NCBI GenBank assembly: GCA_023101885.1
Contig: JALPQD010000143.1
Location: forward strand, 496,001 to 560,000
Length of the DNA: 64,000 nt
Direction of reading: 5' to 3'
DNA from: Typhlomys cinereus
Taxonomy: Eukaryota > Chordata > Mammalia > Rodentia > Platacanthomyidae
Below, piece after piece: positions 1 to 9,995 of this stretch (positions within the stretch are counted from its first letter, which is position 1; each line of letters opens with the position of its first letter). A program made the translations under genes and the position numbers. The notes beneath the pieces are model-generated. The model searched no databases. It had not been told where the DNA came from and was given only the letters and a program-made list of their open reading frames with translations.

Positions 1-189
1 GTCAGTCTGATTACATAGGAAGACCAGTCTCAATAAGTAAATAAATATCATGGTCTTACAGAATGTGCTTCCTGTTTCAGTCACTTTATGCAAAGTAAAC
101 AACCAAGAAGTAGTCATATGTAAAACAAAATAGTTTTCAGGGTAGCACGATGACTTCACTTCTCTCATTAAAACAAAACCAAGGGTGGG

Positions 190-420
190 AACGCAGTTTT
201 CTGTGGGTAGAGGGCTTGCCCGGCATGCACAATGCCCTGAGTCTTAAGCCAGTGTGGCCCAGACTAGTCAGCACTTGGGAAGTGAGGCAGAAGGATCAGA
301 AATGCAAGGCCATCCTCTAGCTGGGAGGCACATTTGAGGCCAGCCTGGGATATGAGTGAACTTGTCTCAAAAAAAAAACAAACAAAACAACAACAACAGC
401 GACAAAAGACCTAGCACACA
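190..420 (+). mobile_element. B4-like dimeric SINE (ID + B1 halves)
   Basis: The left half reads like an ID/tRNA-derived head (GTAGAGGGCTTGCCCGGCAT, then a degenerate B box). The right half is B1-like (GCACTTGGGAAGTGAGGCAG, GAGGCCAGCCTGGGATATG) and ends in CTCAAAAAAAA and an A/CAA-rich tail. This ID+B1 order is that of rodent B4/RSINE elements. The copy is diverged, so it is old. Confidence 0.7.
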
Positions 421-3250
421 AACAAACAAAGAGGAAGGAAATAAATTTCAAAAAGATAATTTGCTTTTTTACAATATTTAAGATTAAAAAATAGTGACTT
501 ATATTCTGTGACTTCAATTTACCTAAAGCAGAATCAGACAGTGAAAAAAAAAAAATCTGGCTTTCAAAGAAAAGGAAAAAAAAAAAAAAAAAAAGAAAGA
601 AAGAAAACACGAAGCTTATTACATACTTAAGTTATGGGCATTTTAGGTTTCAAGAATCTTTTTCAATTCCAGACATCAAACAAAGGAGTTCCAAGCAGTC
701 TTGATAAAACTTCCCAAATCTTCGGAGTAATCTTTCCTTTAGAGTTATGTCCCTTACATCACATGTATTATGCCCTGTTTTGATGATATTCCACTATATT
801 CAAATGATTCTCTGTAATTTCAAAATATTTCCTCCCTTGAGAACAAGCTGATTCTGCAAATGATCCTAGGCTAATTTACCAAACTGAAGAAGTTTCGAGC
901 TCACCTGTTCCCTGAGATTCAGCATTGACCACTGGCTTTAATATTATAATCATTTGGTGACTGTGGTGGAATGCTGTTGCATCTTCCCTAGAGAACGGTT
1001 TGAATTTCCTGTATCCTTTTGACCAAGTGTCCACAGAGAGAAGTATAAAAACCAACATCCTGGGACTGTGGTGACCTTCACCGAAGTCTAAGCACTAGAA
1101 AAGCAGAAGGCTTGCCCACCAGCTCCAAACCTGCTGTGTCTCAACCTAACACACCCCATTTATTCAAGAGCTAAACGTTCCTACTGTTGTTAAAAGGTCC
1201 ATTGAAATCGGACCAGACCAATTTCAATGTATGATTTTCATTTATAAATGACTGAGTATCTGTGTTAAGAAGATTCCTGAGCAAAAAGAATCCACTATGA
1301 AAAAAAAATGGAAAAGACAAATCAGCCTTCACTGATTAAATCTGCTTTGCCTACTCAGTTCTTCAAAGGAAGAAGTCTCATCCTTAGGTCAAAGAACAAG
1401 TATACTGACTAAATAATGAGAAGGACTCATGTTGTCCAACTGGAAAATACTTCTGTCTTCCCAGCATCTGACTTTGCATAAAATACAGTAATAATGTGCG
1501 AACACCTAGCAAGGAATTCATTCATTAACTAGCATAGACCCCAGGAAGATGCCAGCTAAATGCTCCATCTCTGAAAATCACCAGACCCTACAGGAACTTC
1601 TGTAGATGGTCATTCATCAAGACCACTCTTACTCTGGGATAACCTCAGATTTTTTCCCTGAGTTTAGACAGGGATAAAGGACATTTACAAAGAAGGTTAG
1701 ATGCAGAGATAAACTGCTTCCAGAGCAAGGCACAATTTAGATAAGACCTAAAGTGGTCTATTTTGAATTCTTTTACATCTTTATTGTGTCCACTCTCAAT
1801 TCCCTACTTGCAGGCAATATCCACAGAATGTGAAGAATCAAAGCAATTCAAAACTTGAAATGAAAACAGGCAAGGCTGACAAATCAAAAGGTCTTCTTCT
1901 GCAGACAGCCCTTTGCCACTCAAGAAGGTCTCTGGAGAGTTCTTGCATAAATGAATTTTACTGTCTTAATTGGGCTGTAAAGAGAAATAATGGCTGAAAG
2001 GACCAAATGGTTACCTCTGGAAACAGTATACACATCTTTAAATGTGAATGAAAAAATAAATTGCCTTGGTAATAGAACACATATCCAAATAGTCATTAAT
2101 TCTTTTTCTCAAAAGCACATTGAATATTTGCAGATTTCTCTTAGATTATTAAAACTTGCTGAACCCAACAAGGCTAAGGGGTTTGCTCCAATCTCAGGAA
2201 CTGAATTAGATGTTATCTGAAGAGGTGTCAAGATTCACATCTATCTTCTGCCTCATTAAAAAATTGAGGAAGATTATAGTTATAAAATGAAGGCAATGTA
2301 AATGGACTTGGCAAATAAAGCCAGAGTGGAGAAATCTGAAGTATCTGAGTTCTATTCAACATCCGGAGAGCATGTTACTTGGTGGGTCCTGAAACTTGGA
2401 GATGAGTTTTGGTGCAAAGGAGATTCCAATTTGATATTTTTCAGCATGTGATAAATACCAACATTGAAAAGTGTGCTTTGCTCAGCTTTGCCCAGCTCTA
2501 CCATAATTCTGATATTCTAGAATTCATCCCAGTTTTAATTTTTTAATGTAACATGAAAATTGATAGTAATTGCATGACAGTCTTCACTGTGTGTGTGCAA
2601 TATGTGTGCAACTGTAATTCTTTTCTGTCTTTGGAAGCACAGTATGGTGGCTTTATACAGTTCACTGGCTTTAAACAACACTGCACTAAGGAATAATCAG
2701 AAAGAATCCAACAGATTCTTGTATTTGCTTTGTTCTCAAGTTACAGGTTAAATGTTTTCCTAACCAACAAGATAGAGGCGATAGGAGAAGAAAGAAGTAG
2801 ATTATTACGCAAAATTCTTTCTAGTTTACGGAAGATAAGTCTGAATTCCTAGATTCTTCCTCCTTGACTCACTACAAGTATAACCAGTCGGAAGTTTCTG
2901 ATTTAAATTCCATTTTATGCTTTGATCCCTGCGATGAGTTCGCAGAGTTCCTGTGAGATCTGGGAGAACAACTTGGGACAAATGTCTTCCAACCAGTCAC
3001 TAGTAGGTGTGAAGGGAGGTCTACCAGCTCTGCCTCAACAACTTGGTGACTGGACCCCAACAATTCGTTCTTGACCAGATGAGCACAATCTGTCTTTGAC
3101 ATCCCCCTAGATCCTTCTCCTGGGAAAAATCCAGGCTGTTCCTCAATCTTAGCCTGAATGTGTCGAAGACGATGACAGGGGAGGGTACCTTACATTGGGT
3201 TTATATCACACTTATCCTTTAATATTCTATCCCGGCCTCAAGCATTTGGA
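421..3250. other. Upstream flank without recognisable gene
   Basis: AT-rich sequence. An A-rich patch lies at 545-606 (two A runs followed by GAAA repeats). The few reading frames are short, unrelated to anything I know, and have no coding character. I see no further clear repeat family. Distal regulatory elements of Spry2 could lie here, but no motif cluster stands out. Confidence 0.5.
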
Positions 3251-3279
3251 AGGCAACCCCACTTTGAGTGAGTCCTAAA

Positions 3280-3900
3280 GAAAGTCTCTGGAGCCCCGCG
3301 CCGACCTCGCGCCCCCTAGTGGCTGCACGGGTCAGCGCAGCGGCGCCTGCGCTCGCGGGAGACCCAGTAGATTCGGTCCTCGCGCCAGCTGCGGCGGCCG
3401 GGGAGGCCCAGCTGTTCCTCGCCCGAAGTCCCGGGGACGCAACGGAGCTGGCGGACGTGCCCTCGGCCACCCCCACCCACGGGGTGCACGGACCTAGCCA
3501 AGCGCCCGGAAATAACGCATGCCACTTCCCCTGCCATTCCTTGCTCCAAGGAGAGTCACGAAGCGCGGACAGAGTGAATGTGGGGCCAGGCAGGACGTGC
3601 CGGGGACATTGCAGATCGAGGGATCCTGGAAGGCATCTGGGGGTCCGGGTGGCCGCCAGCGGATGTGGGCTGGAGCCACAGTTTCCCTAGCGCGTGTTCG
3701 AAAGGCTCTCGCCCCGCATGGCGCAAGGTCGCAGGTGCTGTGCGGGAATTCTGACTTTACAAGCAGGTACTTTCCCGTGCGTGGGAGAGAGATCCGGTCA
3801 GCCGGTAGATAAGCCCGTAATGTTAGGTATGTGGCGACGCGGCACCCCCCATGCTCCCACGTGCAACCACGTTTCTGAGCGCGTTAGCCGCGGGCACAGC
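3280..3900. promoter_or_regulatory. Upstream CpG-rich island
   Basis: GC content and CpG frequency rise abruptly at about 3290 and fall after about 3900. The segment contains a CTCF-type motif (3309-3323), an E-box CACGTG (3858-3863) and an ETS-like CCGGAAAT near 3507. Several overlapping long reading frames on both strands are by-products of GC richness. It lies about 1-1.5 kb upstream of the main promoter and may be a shore island or an alternative or antisense start region. Confidence 0.6.
3309..3323 (-). promoter_or_regulatory. CTCF-type binding motif
   Basis: The plus strand reads GCGCCCCCTAGTGGC. Its complement GCCACTAGGGGGCGC matches the CTCF core (CCASYAGGGGGCGC) at every strong position. 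It lies in the upstream CpG island about 1.6 kb before the CCAAT-containing Spry2 promoter. The motif points leftward, away from the gene body. Occupancy is inferred from the match only. Confidence 0.7.
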
Positions 3901-4309
3901 AGTACACCTCGTGCAATTTTTTTTAAAAAAAAATTTAGGTAACTGCAGTCCACTTCCAACATGGGCAGTAGGCGCTTCGTGACAAATGCTCTAGGTGACA
4001 AAGAGTAGGAAATGAAGGATGACTCTCCTTGTATTTATGATTTCCGCAAAGGAGGGATTCGGCGGGGGAGCGGGGTGGAGGGGGGAGCAGTGTGCTTCCC
4101 CCTCTCTCAGTTTCGGAAGTCGATGATGTCGCCCTGAGTAATCGTGTGCGTCTTTCTGAATTAATGTAAAAGGCTTCTGCGTCGAGCAAAAGGTTTTTTT
4201 TTTTTTTTTAATGTGTATATATAGACTTCCCGGTATAGATCATCCCCTTTAAAAATTAAAATTCGAATAAGCCGAGAAACAAGTCCACACAATCAAGCAA
4301 CTGCACAAG
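3901..4309. other. Region between the two CpG islands
   Basis: An AT-richer spacer with a T run at 4193-4209 and a TATATATA stretch near 4214-4223. No gene or dispersed repeat is evident. The TATA-like string could serve a minor start, but nothing else supports that. Confidence 0.4.
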
Positions 4310-5345
4310 GGACTTGAAACCCGAATCTGCATTCCGTTCCTCCCGTCCAAGGCTCGGAGGTGGGGGAGGCGGCGGTGCTAGTGCCTGGTGTATAATCGGG
4401 TTAATCCAGCAGACAAAGAATAAACCAATAGCCCTCCCACCTCACTTCCCGCTCCCCTCCTCCTCCTGCTCCCCCCGCCCCCCGCTGTTCCCCCCTCCTC
4501 ATCCCCCCCCCCCCCCGGCTCGGGGGCACGGACGAGGGGCGAGGCAAGATCGCCATGGATGCCCGATCGAGTCTAAAAGCTGCGACTTGTTTTCAAGGCT
4601 CCCGGTGCGGCCGGGATTAGCACGCACCATGCTCCCCCTCCGCCCTCCCTGGGCCGTGGCGGGGAGAAAGTTCCCCAAGTCGGTCCCTGGCCTGAGGCTC
4701 GTCCTCCTGGCCTCATGGGGAAACCCTCCAGTCCGTGTTTCCTTGAAACTAGATAAACTGACCCCGCCGTGCCCAGCCGGGCCCTGGGGGCGCCCCGCGG
4801 GCCGGCGCCCGGGCGGCCGCAGCGGCCGGGGACGCGCGGGCCGGCGCGGTTGCCCTTTTGAATGCCTCCTGCGGCTCGGGGCGCTGGCGGGCGCGGGCGT
4901 GTGAGTGAATGTAGCCCCGCGGAGCCAATGAGCGGGGACCGGATGCGATATATCCTCTGGGACAACAACTGCTCTGTTCCGCCTCGGATCCACATGACGC
5001 CATTTACTGCTGCCGCGGCCGCCGCGCAGCTCCCTACCTCCTCCGGAAAGGCGAGGGCGCAGGCCAACGGCGAGCCCCCCCCGGCCGGGCCCCAGACCCT
5101 CCTCCCCCGCGGCCGCCTCCCCTCGCCCTTCCTCCTCCTCCTCCTCCGCCCCCGCCGCCCCCGCCTCGGCCCGGCTGCCGCGCCTCCACGACGCCCAGTC
5201 TGCACGGCCGAGAGCTGCGCGCCGCAGCGCCCGCGGACCACAGGGGCCGGCGGAGCGCGCAGCGCCCAGGCCCCCGCGCCGCCCGGCCCTGCGTCCGCCG
5301 GCCGCCTCCGCTCCGACGCGGCGGGGCCCCCGGGACTCGCCGATC
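4310..5345 (+). promoter_or_regulatory. Spry2: Spry2 CpG-island promoter region
   Basis: Very GC- and CpG-rich sequence with two forward CCAAT boxes, at 4425-4429 (AAACCAATAG) and 4924-4928 (GAGCCAATGAGCGGGG). The second is followed about 25 bp later by an AT core (GATATATCC) and then TGACGCCATTT at about 4995, which combines a CRE half-site with a YY1-like CGCCAT. Many GC boxes (GGGGCGG or CCCCGCC type) surround these. Mammalian Spry2 is known to have a GC-rich promoter and to be induced by FGF/RAS-ERK signalling as a feedback gene. The exact start site cannot be read from sequence. It could lie anywhere from about 4960 to 5380. Confidence 0.75.
4924..4928 (+). promoter_or_regulatory. Spry2: CCAAT box in Spry2 promoter
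   Basis: CCAAT in the context GAGCCAATGAGCG fits the NF-Y consensus (RRCCAATSR). It is the CCAAT box nearest to the presumed exon 1. A second NF-Y-like box, AACCAATAG, lies 500 bp upstream at 4425. Confidence 0.6.
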
Positions 5346-5732
5346 TGCCGTTAGGGTCTTTGTAAGGCCGTTGCCCTGCTCACTCGCTCATCAGCCGGGA
5401 GGAAAAAAAAAAAAAAAAAAAAGACTCGCCTTTGGCGCTTCGGCCTCTTGTTCATTGAGAAAAAAAAAAAAAAAAAGGAAATACTTCGCGTGTGCTTCTG
5501 GAAAGGGGAAGAGGTCGCCTCTAGCCCCCAATCCCGTAGGTTCTAACCGGCTGCCGAGGACTTGGCTCGAATTTTCCCGGCGATTTTTCTCCTCCCACCG
5601 ATTGCTTGGAAGTTGGACTGAAGCAGAGTTTGGCAAGAAGGAAAAAAGTTTGCATCGGGGCTGGATTTATTTGTCACACCGCAGAAAGAAGAGAATCCAA
5701 GGGAGCGGGGTTGGTGCAAAGCCGCGATCACG
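4960..5732 (+). other. Spry2: Spry2 noncoding exon 1 (start uncertain)
   Basis: The 3' boundary is supported by a good splice donor, CACG|GTGAGG, with GT at 5733-5734. It is paired with a strong acceptor before exon 2. Mammalian Spry2 genes have an untranslated first exon and a single coding exon. The left boundary given here is the earliest plausible start. The transcribed leader may begin nearer 5350. The exon contains two long A runs (5403-5422 and 5460-5476), which is unusual for a 5' leader if the start is upstream of them. No reading frame here joins in frame to the Spry2 protein across the splice. Confidence 0.6.
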
Positions 5733-7567
5733 GTGAGGCACGTTTGGCTCTCCCCCTCCTAGAGCCGTGGCCTGCGTGTGGGGTGCAACATGGAGTATAG
5801 GTGCAGCGGCAGGGAGAGCGGGGTCCCTAACTCCGCAGGCTTCCCGTGGAGGATCCGGGGGGCTGGCCGCGGATCCGCCTCTCCCGGGGCACGGGTACGG
5901 CCTGCCTCGGTCGGGCTGCAGTGGGCGCCCGTACAGTGTCCCCTGCCAGCAACCCCGCGCTCTTCTGGGGGTTTGGGGCGGAGGAGTGCTTGGTGGGATT
6001 CTGCTTCTACCCCTACACTGGTGGCGAGTTCGTCGCTTTGAGCCGGGGTGGGGGGGCACTTTTGTGTTTCCCAGGTCGCCGTTGCAGGCGCTCGCATTGC
6101 TAGCTAACCTGTTCCTTGGTGGAAGTTTTGGGCGAGCCTGTCCCTGGGGCGGGGGGGAAGGGCGGGGGGGCGCCTGTGGCGCAGGGGTGCTGCGCTGCTC
6201 ACTTCACTGGGATCGCAGACCCCGCGGGCAAGGAGAGAGTAGGGTGCCAGGCGGAGCGTGTCCCCGCCTCTGCCCGGTGTGGACGGGCCAGCCGGGTGCG
6301 GGTGGGAGCGTCGCCCAGCCTGGCGCCGGGTCTCTGCGGTTCGGAAGTGCAGCTTTCTCTTTTTTCCGTTCTTCATGGTCAGCCTGGGTCACGCTTTTTT
6401 TATTTTTGGACGCTTGGGTTAACCTAGCACCGGAAGCAAGTCATCAAGTGGTTGCGATCGTTTTCCATTACCTGGAGTCGGTGGCGAAAGAGGCTAAGGT
6501 GGCTTCTTTTTCTCTCTTTTGTGTTGTTGTTTTTTCGACTCGAATTCTTACACTTTTTTTTTTCAAAGCGATTTCATTGTGGATTTGCCCCACCCAAGGC
6601 TGAAATCCTCCCCCCCCCCATCCTCAGTCGGATCACACACGGTTCTTAACGGGGATTTCAAAGCCGTCTCTAAGGAGGGAGAGGAACTCGGAGAGCACGG
6701 AAGGGGGGAGACTGCGAAGGAGGAGACCCGGGATCGGTAGAAATCACTTTTCCACTCCCTTTCCCTTCCAAAGATGCAACTTTCCATCCAGCAGATCTGC
6801 ACGGAACGTTTCTAGCCCAGGGATCCGAGTCCTGCACGCCTGGCTCGTGCAGTGGGGGCGTGAATAAAGCTATTTTTCTTTCCCTTTAAGAAACAAATCT
6901 TTTTCTCCTTGATCTCGAAGGAGACAGGCGTGTGTGCAGATTTCAGACCGTGCTCGCTGCGTTCTGCGCGTGGCGGAGTCGCTGTGTGCGCGTGGCGTGG
7001 ATCTCTGTCGGGGCAGCGCGTCCCAGGCCGGGCTTTTTTTCCTCCGGGCGTTGGATTTGGAAACTTGTGCAGGACGTTGGAGGGCCTTTGCAGAAACACC
7101 TTGTGGTGACCTTGTGGGCTTAGGGGTGTTGTATTGGCTCCCCCTCTTGGGGCTCAAAGGCAGTTCTCTTGAGTGGGGGGGTTAGCCGAGGGGGTGGAGG
7201 CGGGGGAAGTGTGCTCGTGCGTTTCATGACACGTCCCCTTTGGAGGCGCCTAGGCCCCCCTCCCCCGCCCGCCTGTGCGCTTTAGGATTGTGCGCAGGGG
7301 GGCCATTCTGGCCCCCGGACAGCGTCAGTCCGCCTAGGGAAAAGTCCCCGGGGGCGCTGGCTGAGTCCCACCTGCTGGGGACGGTGTGGGGGGAGCAGAT
7401 ACTGCCGATAAACCCGAGTGAAAACTAAGAGAAGCCTCGTCCTGTCCACCATTCTGTCGGAGGTGAGCGGATCCGGTTTCCAGCTCTGCCTAGTTCTGAA
7501 TTACTCGTTTGTCACCTGCCTTTTTCGCTGTGGCTCTGCTTTCCAAAAAGCGGAGATTGGATAAAAG

Positions 7568-7602
<35 letters not shown>

Positions 7603-8524
7603 TAGTTTACTTTCTGTTTTCATGTCGGCTTGGGAAAGGAGATGGTACTTTGGAAACCAAGAGTGATTGTAATTTAAGGGTTTGCTGAACAGAATGCTAG
7701 ATCTCAACTGTGATACTTGTATTTTAAAACTTGTTTTATTACTGACGATTGGTTTATACTCTCAGCTACCAGTTTTTCAAAACTCGATTTTTTTTGGCTT
7801 TATTTCTGAAACAGGGAGAATACCCATTGAGCTACAGGATCTAAGGCTAGAATAGTAGACTATCAGTTTGTAAAGAACACTCGATTCTCAGTTTGTTGAG
7901 AGGTTGGAAAATAGGCAGGTTTGTTGCTTGTCCTGTAAGGATGGGTACATGTGTGATCCCTCACAGGATTTGACATTACTTGTTTTACTTTCCTTTTTTT
8001 TTCTTTAAGTTCCGTAACCTTGTGCTAATAGATGTTATTAAATATTGCAAGCTTTTTAGAGTTGTATTGGGTAAGTGCACGCGGTAGTCATCTACAGAAC
8101 TGAAAAAGGGTATATAGATACTGGATAAGTCAAGAGTGCAAGAGTGATGTGCAAAGCTGACAGAACCAACAGGAACTTTCTGAACTGGCATTTATTGAAG
8201 TTCAATGCAAAAATGATAGCAACAGATCTGGACCGTTTTCAAATTTTGAAAGGGGTTTGACTTTCGAAAATTGTGTTTGTTTGAATAATTGTTACTTCAG
8301 TGATCTGTCACTGCCCATCAAGGGATTGTAGATTGTCAGTATTTGGCCCTAATTTTCACTTCTCAGTAGAGCACTTCATCGTGCAGCTGCTCCACCTCCG
8401 CCTGCCAACTCCATCCCCCTCCTGCGTCTCGAGGGGCTGTGGGAAGGGAAGAGTCAAGCTCAGTGGGTGGAGAGTGGGAAGTCTCAGCGTGTAAACCGTT
8501 TTCTTTCCTCTTGGTTTCCCCCAG
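5733..8524 (+). other. Spry2: Spry2 intron 1
   Basis: The intron is bounded by GTGAGG at 5733 and a pyrimidine-rich acceptor (TTTTCTTTCCTCTTGGTTTCCCCCAG) ending at 8524, giving 2792 bp. The first 1.6 kb is still CpG-island-like with G-rich runs, and the rest is AT-rich. A T run at about 7570-7599 is the only low-complexity feature of note. Long reading frames in the GC-rich part (for example 5767-6603) have no protein-like composition and are treated as chance. Confidence 0.75.
6146..6170 (+). promoter_or_regulatory. G-quadruplex-type G-run cluster in intron 1
   Basis: Four G runs of 4, 7, 3 and 7 bases are separated by single-base or two-base spacers (C, AA, C). This meets the standard G3+N1-7 quadruplex rule on the sense strand, so it would also be present in nascent RNA. 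It lies about 410 bp downstream of the exon 1 donor. Confidence 0.6.
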
Positions 8525-8532
8525 GAGTTCAG

Positions 8533-8634
8533 ATGTGTTCTAAGCCTGCCGGAGTGAACACACTGCCGAGACCTGATGGAGGCCAGAGCTCAGAGTGGCA
8601 ACGGGTCGCAGCCCTTGCTGCAGACGCCCCATGA
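8533..8634 (+). CDS. Short upstream ORF overlapping the Spry2 start
   Basis: An ATG at 8533, 8 nt into exon 2, opens 33 codons and ends at a TGA at 8632-8634, well past the Spry2 ATG at 8576. It is in a different frame from Spry2. Its start context (CAG ATG T) is weak, so most ribosomes should scan past it. Ribosomes that use it could not reinitiate at the Spry2 start. Its peptide has no recognisable feature, so any role is probably regulatory. Confidence 0.4.
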   Translation: MCSKPAGVNTLPRPDGGQSSEWQRVAALAADAP

Positions 8635-9520
8635 CGGTGGCAGGCAGCGTGGGGAGCCAGACCCCAGAGACGCCCTCACCCAGCAGGTACACGTGCTGTC
8701 TCTGGATCAGATCCGAGCCATCCGCAACACCAATGAGTACACGGAGGGGCCCACTGTGGTCCCGAGACCCGGGCTCAAGCCTGCCCCGCGCCCCTCCGCT
8801 CAGCACAAACACGAGAGACTCCACGGTCTGCCCGAACACCGCCAGCCTCCCCGGCTCCAGCCCTCCCAAGTCCACTCTCCAAGGGCCCCTCTGTCCCGGT
8901 CCATCAGCACGGTCAGCTCAGGGTCTCGCAGCAGTGCTAGGACAAGCACTAGCAGCAGCTCCTCGGAGCACAGACTGCTGGGATCATCCTTCTCCCCGGG
9001 ACCTGCTGCTGACGGCATCATCCGGGTGCAGCCCAAGTCTGAGCTCAAGCCCGGGGAGCTGAAGCCGCTGAGCAAGGAAGACTTGGGCCTGCACGCCTAC
9101 AGGTGTGAGGACTGCGGCAAGTGCAAGTGCAAGGAGTGCACCTACCCCAGGCCCCTGCCGTCGGACTGGATCTGCGACAAGCAATGCCTGTGCTCGGCCC
9201 AGAACGTGATTGACTACGGGACCTGCGTGTGCTGCGTGAAGGGGCTCTTCTATCACTGCTCCAGCGATGACGAGGACAACTGCGCCGACAACCCGTGTTC
9301 GTGCAGCCAGTCATACTGTTGCACGCGCTGGTCGGCCATGGGGGTCATGTCCCTCTTTCTGCCTTGTTTATGGTGTTACCTGCCAGCCAAGGGTTGCCTT
9401 AAATTGTGCCAGGGGTGTTACGATCGGGTGAACAGGCCGGGGTGCCGTTGTAAAAACTCAAACACGGTTTGCTGCAAAGTTCCCACTGTCCCCCCCAGGA
9501 ACTTTGAAAAGCCAACATAG
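8576..9520 (+). CDS. Spry2: Sprouty2, RTK-RAS-ERK feedback regulator
   Basis: Complete 314-residue protein, one residue shorter than human SPRY2 (315), in a single exon. Sprouty2 is a cytosolic protein recruited to membranes. It restrains FGF and other receptor tyrosine kinase signalling upstream of RAS-ERK and, by binding CBL, can spare EGF receptor from degradation. Visible features: the N-terminal tyrosine motif NTNEYTEGP with Tyr55 (Src-family phosphorylation; CBL TKB and GRB2 SH2 docking); a serine-rich segment at about 107-130; and the C-terminal SPR domain from about 177 to 292, with 26 cysteines between 177 and 300, including [12 protein letters not shown] and CLWCYLP. This domain targets membranes. 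The C-terminal PTVPPR (303-308) is the GRB2 SH3-binding motif. The ATG context (CTG ATG G) is moderate, with G at +4. The frame begins at the expected [10 protein letters not shown], and no codon is broken. Differences from the human protein as I remember it: a one-residue contraction near residue 101-102 and Tyr247 in place of His in the SPR domain. Confidence 0.98.
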   Translation: MEARAQSGNGSQPLLQTPHDGGRQRGEPDPRDALTQQVHVLSLDQIRAIRNTNEYTEGPTVVPRPGLKPAPRPSAQHKHERLHGLPEHRQPPRLQPSQVHSPRAPLSRSISTVSSGSRSSARTSTSSSSSEHRLLGSSFSPGPAADGIIRVQPKSELKPGELKPLSKEDLGLHAYRCEDCGKCKCKECTYPRPLPSDWICDKQCLCSAQNVIDYGTCVCCVKGLFYHCSSDDEDNCADNPCSCSQSYCCTRWSAMGVMSLFLPCLWCYLPAKGCLKLCQGCYDRVNRPGCRCKNSNTVCCKVPTVPPRNFEKPT

Positions 9521-9774
9521 CATTAATAATCAGGAATATTACAGTCATAAGGTTTGTTCCTTTTCCTTCTTAACACACATATACAACCAACTAAACAGTT
9601 GTAATCTTGGCACTGTTAATAGAGGGTTGGGGTATTCGCTGTTTGCAGTGAGGTTTTTTGTTTGTTTGTTTTTGTTTTTTTTAATCTGTGTGCCATTTTA
9701 ACCAACATGCTTGTTAGAATTCAGCTAATAGAGCTTAAAGGAAGGGAGAGAAAACTTGGAGACCCACATATTGC

Positions 9775-9782
9775 ATAAGCTA
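9775..9782 (+). promoter_or_regulatory. Spry2: miR-21 seed site (8-mer)
   Basis: ATAAGCTA pairs with miR-21 positions 2-8 and has A opposite position 1. SPRY2 is an established miR-21 target in other mammals, and this is the expected site type. Confidence 0.75.
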
Positions 9783-9897
9783 CAGCAACAGACACTCCTA
9801 GGAAAACTTGTTTGTGAAAATAGTCCTTGCAAAATTTGTAAATTAGCAAATGACTTTTTTTTCCATTGTTTTCTCCAGAGATAATGTGGTATATTTT

Positions 9898-9905
9898 TGT
9901 ATATA
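9898..9905 (+). promoter_or_regulatory. Spry2: Pumilio-type response element
   Basis: TGTATATA fits UGUANAUA, the PUM1/2 recognition sequence. It lies in the 3' UTR just upstream of the miR-27 site. Function is inferred from the motif only. Confidence 0.45.
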
Positions 9906-9919
9906 CAATAATATTTGCA

Positions 9920-9927
9920 ACTGTGAA
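9920..9927 (+). promoter_or_regulatory. Spry2: miR-27 seed site (8-mer)
   Basis: ACTGTGAA pairs with miR-27a/b positions 2-8 plus A1. Spry2 regulation by miR-27a has been reported in human cells. Confidence 0.6.
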
Positions 9928-9995
9928 AAACAAGTTGTGCTATACTACATGGCACAGTCACAAAATATTATACTAATATGTTGTACATTCGGAAG

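Noticed and set aside
3268..3690. 140-codon forward frame in the upstream CpG island
   Set aside because: Overlapped by several frames on both strands, with no domain or splice context; treated as compositional.
4573..5241. 222-codon minus-strand frame over the promoter
   Set aside because: Arg/Gly/Pro/Ala composition is that of antisense CpG island; there is no motif and many competing frames.
5767..6603. 278-codon forward frame in intron 1
   Set aside because: It does not begin at a convincing start, lies between a strong donor and acceptor, and several other frames on both strands are equally open; GC richness explains it.
8576..9314. Frames on other strands/phases across the Spry2 coding region
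   Set aside because: Shadows of the real coding sequence; the forward frame matches Sprouty2 throughout.
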